Source: CALNBC01 sp040768925 (GTDB lineage: Bacteria; Bacillota; Clostridia; Christensenellales; CALWSW01). From it: DNA of 64,000 nucleotides. Numbering within the stretch: the first letter of the stretch is position 1; each line of letters opens with the position of its first letter. The notes beneath the pieces were generated by a model, which was not told where the DNA came from, searched no databases, and saw only the letters and a list, made by a program, of their open reading frames with translations. Of this stretch, positions 59,158 to 64,000 are shown piece after piece. A program made the position numbers and the translations under genes. Location of the stretch: positions 186,001-250,000 of the forward strand of contig JAXGLZ010000002.1 in NCBI GenBank assembly GCA_040768925.1. The letters run 5' to 3'.

Positions 59158-59706
59158 TTATTCCTTTGAACCTTTATCCAGGATCGCCACGCACTCCACG
59201 CCGTCTATCTCGGCGACGCGCACGGCGACCAGTTCTTCGTGGGAGGTGGGCAGGTTTTTGCCCACGTAATCCGGCCTGATGGGGAGCTCCCTGTGGCCCC
59301 GGTCGATCAGCGCGGCGAACTGGAGCCTTGCCGGCCGCCCAAGGTCGATGATCGCGTCCATCGCCGCCCTTGCGGTACGCCCGGTGTGGACCACGTCGTC
59401 CACCATCACGATGGTTTTTCCCCTGACAGTAAAAGGAATGTCCGATCTTCCGGCCTTTGTGGCGGCGGATTGCTCGGACAAATCGTCTCTGTATGAAGTT
59501 GTGTCCAGCGTGCCCACGGGAACATCGATGCCTTCGATCGCGGCGATATGGGCCGCGAGCCTTTTGGCAAGGGGAACGCCCCTGCTGTGGATCCCGATCA
59601 GCGCGATTTCTGAAACGCCCTGATTGCGCTCGATGATTTCATGGGCAATGCGGAGAAGCGCCCGGTCCATGCCGCGGCCGTCCATGATGATTTTCTTCTC
59701 TCCCAT
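59158..59706 (-). CDS. pyrR: PyrR attenuator protein / uracil phosphoribosyltransferase
   Basis: A 182-aa PRT-fold RNA-binding regulator. PRPP motif TIVMVDDVVHTGRTARAAMDA near 95, and GIHSRGVPLAKRL near 40. With UMP it binds pyr leader RNA and promotes termination. Starts at 59706 after GAAAGGAG; the longer reading runs into the leader. Its own leader carries a PyrR site and terminator. Confidence 0.96.
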   Translation of the reverse strand: MGEKKIIMDGRGMDRALLRIAHEIIERNQGVSEIALIGIHSRGVPLAKRLAAHIAAIEGIDVPVGTLDTTSYRDDLSEQSAATKAGRSDIPFTVRGKTIVMVDDVVHTGRTARAAMDAIIDLGRPARLQFAALIDRGHRELPIRPDYVGKNLPTSHEELVAVRVAEIDGVECVAILDKGSKE

Positions 59707-59736
59707 GCGCGCTCCTTTCCCGCCGCCGGCCTTATC

Positions 59737-59769
59737 AAAAAAGCCTTCCGCCGTGCATGCGGAAGGCTT
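59737..59769 (-). terminator. pyr attenuator terminator
   Basis: AAGCCTTCCGC (59741-59751) pairs perfectly with GCGGAAGGCTT (59759-59769), followed by TTTTTT on the minus strand, in the pyrR leader. Confidence 0.9.
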
Positions 59770-59814
59770 AACCAGCATAATAGGACCCGCGAAATGTGCA
59801 GGTTCAAGACGCAC

Positions 59815-59848
59815 GGCCTTTCCGGCATCACGGTACCGGATTAAAGGG
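59815..59848 (-). promoter_or_regulatory. PyrR-binding loop in pyr leader
   Basis: The leader RNA CCCTTTAATCCGG-TACCGTGATG-CCGGAAAGGCC folds as a CCGG stem with the CCGTGA loop of PyrR sites. The loop reads TACCGTGATG where the common form is closer to TCCCGTGAGG, so it is a variant. UMP-bound PyrR would stabilise it and favour the terminator. Confidence 0.75.
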
Positions 59849-59869
59849 CAGCGGAATTTACCGAAAATT

Positions 59870-59898
59870 ATCGTAACACACCGGGGGAAAAAGCGCAA
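59870..59898 (-). promoter_or_regulatory. Promoter of the pyr operon
   Basis: TTGCGC (59893-59898), 17 nt, TACGAT (59870-59875) on the minus strand. Confidence 0.6.
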
Positions 59899-59962
59899 GC
59901 GTTCGGGGGAGATATCGCAAAGATTAATTTCGCATCGTTCGCCAAAGGCTTTGGCTCTCCGG

Positions 59963-61357
59963 TCAGGGGACGATCACGACTTCCCCGATATCCTCCTCGT
60001 CATCCGGGGGCGGGGTTTCTTCCGGAAGATCGGGAACGGTTTCTTCCCCGCCTTCCGGAATCTCAACAGTCGCCGTGGGGGCCGGCGATTCCTCCGGCAG
60101 CGGAGATTCGGCCGGCGGCGATCCTTCCGGCAGCGGAAATTCGGCCGGCGTCGGGGTCGGCGGCGCGTTCGGGTCGATCAGGTTGCCGTTTTCATCATAA
60201 TAGGCCTTGGGATGATACGTCCCCCTGCCCGTGTCCGAGCCGGGAAGGACTTCCGCCTCGGTCGCTTCGTAAATAAACCTGTGCAAAGCCAGGGTGTTTG
60301 CGGGAATATCCGGCAGCAGCACCTGCATACCCCTGATGTTTGTGGATTTAAAGGTCCCTTCCACCGGCAGCCGGTAATGCATCAGCGCGTCGGCGTTGAT
60401 ATTCATGGAAATCACCGTGGTCACAAGCCCGATGATCTGGTCGTCCGCCATGTTTGTTTCAACATAGGGAAGCACGTCGTAAAGCACCGAAAGCTTCTTC
60501 CCCGCGTCCACCTGCATGAATTTTTCATAGATCGCGCGCAGCACCTTGAACTGTCTGGACGTTCTGGCGTAATCCCCGTTCCCGAAGTGGCGGATCCTGC
60601 AATACCCCAGGGCCTGCTGGCCGGTCAGCTTGATCTTGCCGCTCCTTTTGGTGATCAGGCCTTTGGTGCGTTCCCGGCCCTGCTGAAGGTTGAGCCCGGC
60701 GATGCAGTCGTTGGCCTCGCTGACTTCGCCTTCGGACATCTCGATGGTCACACCGCCCAGCTTGTCGACGATCTTGTCGAACATGTCAAAATCCACCAGA
60801 ACATAGGTGGAAAGATCCATCGAAAAATTGTCGTTGATCGTCTGCATCAAGAGGCCAGGCCCGCCCTTTGCGCAGGCGGAATTGATGCGGTTTTCGCCGC
60901 TGCCGGAAATGGGGACGTACATGTCGCGCATCAGGCTCGTCAGCTTGAGCCTGCTGTTCTTTTTGTCCAGCGTGGCGATCAGCAAGGTATCCGACCGGCT
61001 GTAGCCGGAGCTGCCCCTGCGGTCCACGCCGATCAGCAAAATGTTGACCGCGCCCTCGCGCTTTTGGGTCTCCTCGATGGCCCGCAGTTCCTCATTCGTC
61101 AGTTTGGACTGCTCGATTTCGTCAATTAGGGTAACCTCGTTCTCGATATCCTGATCCTCATCCTCTTCGCCGATGAGGCCGCTTTCAATATCCTGCTCCC
61201 GCTGTTCCTGCTCTTTTTGGGCGATTTCCGCCGCTTCCTCCAGCGAGACGCGCTTCACCCTGCCGAGCATGACGGCGATGGCGCCCGCGGCGATCGCCAG
61301 CAGCACGATGGCGATGATCAAGATGACCGCCAAGGTCCTCGTTGCAATTCGTTTCAA
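59963..61357 (-). CDS. LytR-CpsA-Psr (LCP) family wall polymer ligase
   Basis: A 464-aa membrane-anchored enzyme that attaches glycopolymers to peptidoglycan. One TM helix at about 8-33; an acidic linker (EDEDQDIENE); LCP domain about 100-340 with NILLIGVDRRG, SRSDTLLIATL, MRDMYVPI, GENRINSACAKGG and the RIRHFGNGDYARTSRQ arginine cluster. The last 100 residues are Pro/Glu/Thr-rich and probably span the wall. Start at 61357 with GGAGGGTAACC upstream. Confidence 0.93.
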   Translation of the reverse strand: MKRIATRTLAVILIIAIVLLAIAAGAIAVMLGRVKRVSLEEAAEIAQKEQEQREQDIESGLIGEEDEDQDIENEVTLIDEIEQSKLTNEELRAIEETQKREGAVNILLIGVDRRGSSGYSRSDTLLIATLDKKNSRLKLTSLMRDMYVPISGSGENRINSACAKGGPGLLMQTINDNFSMDLSTYVLVDFDMFDKIVDKLGGVTIEMSEGEVSEANDCIAGLNLQQGRERTKGLITKRSGKIKLTGQQALGYCRIRHFGNGDYARTSRQFKVLRAIYEKFMQVDAGKKLSVLYDVLPYVETNMADDQIIGLVTTVISMNINADALMHYRLPVEGTFKSTNIRGMQVLLPDIPANTLALHRFIYEATEAEVLPGSDTGRGTYHPKAYYDENGNLIDPNAPPTPTPAEFPLPEGSPPAESPLPEESPAPTATVEIPEGGEETVPDLPEETPPPDDEEDIGEVVIVP

Positions 61358-61391
61358 AGGTTACCCTCCGTTTCACATCCCATGTGGGCAT

Positions 61392-61420
61392 ATTGTAGTA
61401 CTTTGCTCCAATGTTTTCAA
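61392..61420 (-). promoter_or_regulatory. Promoter of the LCP gene
   Basis: TTGAAA (61415-61420), 17 nt, TACAAT (61392-61397) on the minus strand. Nothing else is seen in 61421-61636. Confidence 0.7.
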
Positions 61421-61636
61421 GGCATAAATACTCTATTGTGTTCCTCTTCTATGGATAACACGGAGGAATGTCGCTTTTTGTTGCACGGATCAAGGCGTTT
61501 ACCGTTAAAAGGAAGCCGATTCCCCGGCATAAATCCCGCTTCGCGGCCTTTTTGCGGGGCTGTATCGCGCGGTTGACAGGTTATGCGCTTTGGCAGCCAA
61601 ACAAAGGCCCAACCGGGCGGCCGGCACAAATTGTAG

Positions 61637-61666
61637 TTGACAAGATGCGCCGCCGGAAGTTATAAT
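61637..61666 (+). promoter_or_regulatory. Promoter of tRNA-Leu(GAG)
   Basis: TTGACA (61637-61642), 18 nt, TATAAT (61661-61666), 32 nt before the tRNA. Confidence 0.85.
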
Positions 61667-61698
61667 GTGAACTGTCGTCAAAACGCCCCCATCTTAAT

Positions 61699-61782
61699 GC
61701 GGCAGTGCTGGAATCGGCAGACAGGCACGTTTGAGGGGCGTGTGCGACGAGCGTATGGGTTCAAGTCCCATCTGCCGCACCA
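61699..61782 (+). tRNA. tRNA-Leu(GAG)
   Basis: An 84-nt class II tRNA. Acceptor GCGGCAG/CTGCCGC, anticodon stem CACGT/GCGTG with loop TTGAGGG (GAG), T-loop GGTTCAAGTCC, discriminator A and encoded CCA. It reads CUC and CUU. A mobile element seems to start directly after it. Confidence 0.96.
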
Positions 61783-61804
61783 TATCAAAGGACAAACTTT
61801 GATA
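61783..61804. repeat. Inverted repeat touching the tRNA-Leu 3' end (candidate attachment-site arm)
   Basis: TATCAAAG-gacaaa-CTTTGATA begins one base after the CCA of tRNA-Leu. tRNA 3' ends are common integrase targets, and the DNA that follows is AT-richer with mobile-element genes. A matching copy at the far end would be outside the window. A weak terminator for the tRNA follows at about 61811-61836. Confidence 0.4.
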
Positions 61805-61973
61805 CAATGAAAGTCACCTATCATGGGTGGCTTTTATTGCATCTATGGCCCGGAAAACCTGTAAATATGGGCATTCCGGGCTTTACTCTTTTTACATGAA
61901 AGCCTCGTGGCATTACCCGGCCATCCTGAAACGGGGCTGCCTCTCAATTTCTACCCCCGGCAAGCCGAAATTC

Positions 61974-62046
61974 TGCACCCCCCTCATGCGATATTCAAAT
62001 CCCCCATCCGCACAAGACACTCTATGCGTTAAAATGCACCCCCCTC
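61974..62046. repeat. 12-bp direct repeat TGCACCCCCCTC, two copies
   Basis: Copies at 61974-61985 and 62035-62046, 61 bp apart, in the gene-free stretch 61837-62105. Possible binding site for a mobile-element protein; function unknown. Confidence 0.4.
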
Positions 62047-62105
62047 TGGATTCCCCATATAAATTATGATATTGTGTTCTACATACAGGAACGAGGTGGT
62101 TACTT

Positions 62106-62357
62106 ATGACAAAAGAGGAATTGTTGCAACTGCAAGCGGCAGAAGTGCCATATGAAGAACGAGTAGACATTTCGGATGTAAAGATTGACCTGGATTTGCT
62201 TATTGTGCAGCGCATGGAAGATTATATCCGACAGATTAAAAATCCCTATGCCTTCAAGTGCGGAGAAATCGATGTGAATGTACGGTTTTCTACCAGCGGC
62301 AAAACTCTCAAAGACGCAATGGCATCCTACCTCAACGCTATTAAAAAGAAGTCTTGA
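62106..62357 (+). CDS. Small mobile-element protein (DUF6870 type)
   Basis: An 83-aa soluble protein, MTKEELLQLQAAEVPYEERV, then DVKIDLDLLIVQRMEDYIRQIKNP with YAFKCGEIDVNVRFSTSG and a C-terminal helix. It resembles DUF6870 proteins common near the edge of clostridial conjugative elements (recalled, not searched). Function unknown. GAGGTGG lies 9 nt before the start. AT-richer than the chromosomal genes to its left. Confidence 0.7.
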   Translation: MTKEELLQLQAAEVPYEERVDISDVKIDLDLLIVQRMEDYIRQIKNPYAFKCGEIDVNVRFSTSGKTLKDAMASYLNAIKKKS

Positions 62358-62463
62358 CACGGGGTATGGTGTACAAAGAAGGTATTTAGCTACATAAATA
62401 CGAGGCGCTCTAAATAAGCGGAGCCCCATCCATAATCACTTTTGCGGCTATCAATACATACAT

Positions 62464-62506
62464 AAAAAAGGCCCGCAGGTTTTATTCTGAAACCTGCGGG
62501 CCTTTT
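62464..62506. terminator. Bidirectional terminator in the mobile region
   Basis: AAAGGCCCGCAGGTTT-tattctg-AAACCTGCGGGCCTTTTT, a perfect long stem between the convergent 62106 and 62514 genes. Confidence 0.92.
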
Positions 62507-62513
62507 TGTGCGC

Positions 62514-62792
62514 CTATTCGTTGAAATGCTTCATTGTGGCTAATACAATCTGGCGTTGTTCCTCTGTAAGCGTTCCAAATTCCAATAGGAACACCCACTG
62601 CTCAGGTGTAAGAACCACGGACTCGCCTTCCTCGGCAAAAAACTGTGCTTTCGTAATGCCAAACGCCCGGCATATTGCCTCGATTGTAGGATATGTCGGA
62701 GCGTTATTTCTTTTGGATAGATGCGAAATTGTGGATTGCGGCAAATCTGCTTCTTTTGCAAGTTTGTACTCCGACCATCCTTTTGCGTCCAT
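62514..62792 (-). CDS. XRE-family HTH regulator, N-terminus possibly shortened
   Basis: About 92 aa. HTH region WSEYKLAKEADLPQSTISHLSKRNNAPTYPT, then AICRAFGITKAQFFAEEG, and a C-terminal helix pair. This is a Cro/CI-type repressor common in clostridial mobile elements. The reading before MDAKGWS continues as RHKQL and then hits TAG without an ATG/GTG or a ribosome site, while relatives usually have a few more residues (RIKxLM). Either TTG/ATG at 62795/62792 is used weakly, or the start has been lost. Confidence 0.7.
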   Translation of the reverse strand: MDAKGWSEYKLAKEADLPQSTISHLSKRNNAPTYPTIEAICRAFGITKAQFFAEEGESVVLTPEQWVFLLEFGTLTEEQRQIVLATMKHFNE

Positions 62793-62874
62793 CAATTGCT
62801 TATGACGCTACAAGGCTACACTGATAAAAGCGCGCTATCCGCGTGTAAATTCGATAAAGAAAGAGGTTATCATC

Positions 62875-63135
62875 ATGAATAAGGAAAAAGAGTACACGCA
62901 CATCTTTGAAGAAATAGTAGCACGGAACCATACCACGGTGGAGGAAGTCCGCCGCGAAATGGAGATTGCTATACGGGCGGGAGTTAATAATCCCGACCCC
63001 AAAGTGAAGGGTCAATGGGCCAAGATACCCTGTAAGGGGGACATACCGACGCCAGATGAATTGATTACCTACGTTGTCCGCAAAGCGAAGAAAGATAACG
63101 CCGAGATGCTGCTCCGGCGTTATCTTTTATGGTAA
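62875..63135 (+). CDS. Small protein related to Spo0A C-terminal-domain-type mobile-element proteins
   Basis: An 86-aa protein: YTHIFEEIVARNHTTVEEVR, EMEIAIRAGVNN, GQWAKIPCKGDIPTPDELI. Similar short proteins in clostridial mobile elements are often annotated as Spo0A C-terminal-domain-like; this is from memory. AAGAGG precedes the ATG. Its last 14 codons (KDNAEMLLRRYLLW) overlap a 13-bp terminator stem, so the C-terminus may be recently extended. Divergent from the XRE gene. Confidence 0.65.
   Translation: MNKEKEYTHIFEEIVARNHTTVEEVRREMEIAIRAGVNNPDPKVKGQWAKIPCKGDIPTPDELITYVVRKAKKDNAEMLLRRYLLW
63089..63127 (+). terminator. Terminator overlapping the 3' end of the 62875 gene
   Basis: AAAGATAACGCCG pairs perfectly with CGGCGTTATCTTT, followed by TATGG. 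It ends eight bases before the gene's stop codon is complete. Confidence 0.7.
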
Positions 63136-63185
63136 GCATTACCGACAAAGCCCCGCCGAAGCGAGGCCAGTAGCGCGTTGCATTA

Positions 63186-63821
63186 TTATTTTGTGCTCTC
63201 TTTTCCGGGCGTGCCGGGCTTGGTATCCTTCGCGGGCGTGGCCGTAGCGGTGGTGGGTGCTGGCTTGCTACCCTCGGGCGCGCTTGCCTTTGTGTTGAGT
63301 TTCTCCGTTTCGGCCTTGGCGGGCGCAGCGGGCTTGGTATCTTTGGCCAGCGGGGCCTTTGCCGTCTCTGGTTTGGCCTCTTTCGCGGCGGCCTTTTCCG
63401 GTATGGGCTTGGTCGCCGGATCAGCGGCTTTTACCTCGGGTTTTGCCGGTAACGCTGTCGGTTTGGATACCGGCGTCGTTCCGGTCTTTGGAGCCGCTAC
63501 CGGGGCCGTGGATTTAACCTCCCCGATTACGGGCTTGGTTGCCAGTTCGGGTTTCGGTGCCGCCTGCACCGCCGCCTTGGCTGCTCGGGTCTTTTTCGGC
63601 CTTTCCGCTGGGAATATCTCCGGCAATACCCCATTGTCAAAGATAAGATGGAATACGATTTTTTCATCTTGGGGTACATGAAACGTAAAGTCTTTTATTT
63701 CCAATTCTTTGAGCTCGTCGGGAAGTTCAATATTCTTGTACCGCTTGACTTCCTTGCCCTCTACTATAAAACAAACCGGTACCGCGTCCCTCAATTTTGC
63801 TGTGATTTTTCCTGCCTTCAT
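63186..63821 (-). CDS. Mobile-element protein with Pro/Ala/Lys-rich C-terminal half
   Basis: A 211-aa protein. Residues 1-75 form a compact domain (MKAGKITAKLRDAVPVCFIV, RYKNIELPDELKELEIKDF, VFHLIFDNGVLPEIFPAERP); residues 76-211 are low-complexity, rich in Ala, Pro, Lys and Thr (KTRAAKAAVQAAPKPE). The N-terminal domain resembles a small family seen in clostridial conjugative elements; function unknown. No signal peptide. GGCGGAAAG precedes the start. 63822-64000 shows only probable upstream sequence. Confidence 0.7.
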   Translation of the reverse strand: MKAGKITAKLRDAVPVCFIVEGKEVKRYKNIELPDELKELEIKDFTFHVPQDEKIVFHLIFDNGVLPEIFPAERPKKTRAAKAAVQAAPKPELATKPVIGEVKSTAPVAAPKTGTTPVSKPTALPAKPEVKAADPATKPIPEKAAAKEAKPETAKAPLAKDTKPAAPAKAETEKLNTKASAPEGSKPAPTTATATPAKDTKPGTPGKESTK

Positions 63822-64000
63822 TTTTCTTTCCGCCTTTCAAATTGTATTAGGCTTTCTGCCTGTGGCTCACAGCTTATACATTCACGGGTGGAAAGCAAGC
63901 CTTTTTACAAAGAGACTTTCTGTGCTTGGTCTCAACTTTTTGAATTTAGTGGAAACCGGTATTCTACACTTGCAAAGTCCTCTCTTCATATGGTACAATC

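Noticed and set aside
63186..63681. Plus-strand reading of 167 aa with a hydrophobic Gly/Ala-rich sequence
   Set aside because: It is the antisense of the Pro/Ala/Lys-rich minus-strand gene, which has a ribosome site and a conserved N-terminal domain.

Overview
The window looks like chromosomal DNA from a GC-rich, spore-forming member of the Clostridia (Bacillota). Evidence: Gram-positive gene orders (yicC-remA-gmk-rpoZ-coaBC, yerC-pcrA-ligA, gerM-rph, rdgB-yfcE/ysnB type, a pyrR-led pyr operon), strong AGGAGG ribosome sites with many TTG/GTG starts, Bacillota-type RNA regulation (glmS ribozyme, T-box, PyrR attenuator, GlpP-type leader terminator), and sporulation-linked genes (LonB, GerM-domain lipoproteins). 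I cannot name the genus. Most genes from 1 to about 61 kb lie on the minus strand.

Layout. 1-11 kb: lon (cut by the left edge), glmS with its ribozyme, lonB, pncB, lgt and a TGS-domain nucleoside kinase. 11-18 kb: a HAD phosphatase, a GerMN-like lipoprotein, the yicC-remA-gmk-rpoZ-coaBC operon, and a HypE-like AIR synthase protein behind a long structured leader. 18-28 kb: ligA, pcrA, yerC, a double-OB SSB-like gene, and parE-parC. 28-35 kb: an unknown gene, an acyl-CoA synthetase under a leucine-type T-box, rqcH, and gerM-rph. 35-44 kb: a GlpP-led cluster (GlpP, FGGY kinase, HAD-IIA phosphatase, AraM-like dehydrogenase), gldA, and a secreted flavinylated reductase divergent from a MerR regulator. 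45-50 kb: rdgB and a phosphodiesterase, six tRNA genes (Arg, His, Gln, Lys, Leu, Gly), and small metabolic or unknown genes. 50.5-60 kb: pyrR-pyrB-pyrC-pyrF-carB-pyrK-pyrD-pyrE, without carA. 60-61.7 kb: an LCP-family wall enzyme and tRNA-Leu(GAG). 61.8-64 kb: the AT-richer start of what looks like an integrated conjugative or mobilizable element next to that tRNA; it runs off the right edge.

How the parts fit. Much of the window is housekeeping, but RNA-level control is dense. The least expected regulation is a T-box whose specifier reads as CUC (Leu) in front of an acyl-CoA synthetase; tRNA-Leu(GAG), which would read that codon, is at 61.7 kb. Two intergenic stretches (27949-28223 and 2144-2379) fold into long closing stems with internal arms and match no RNA family I recognise. 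They are the best candidates for something undescribed. All assignments rest on reading the sequence; no database search was run.
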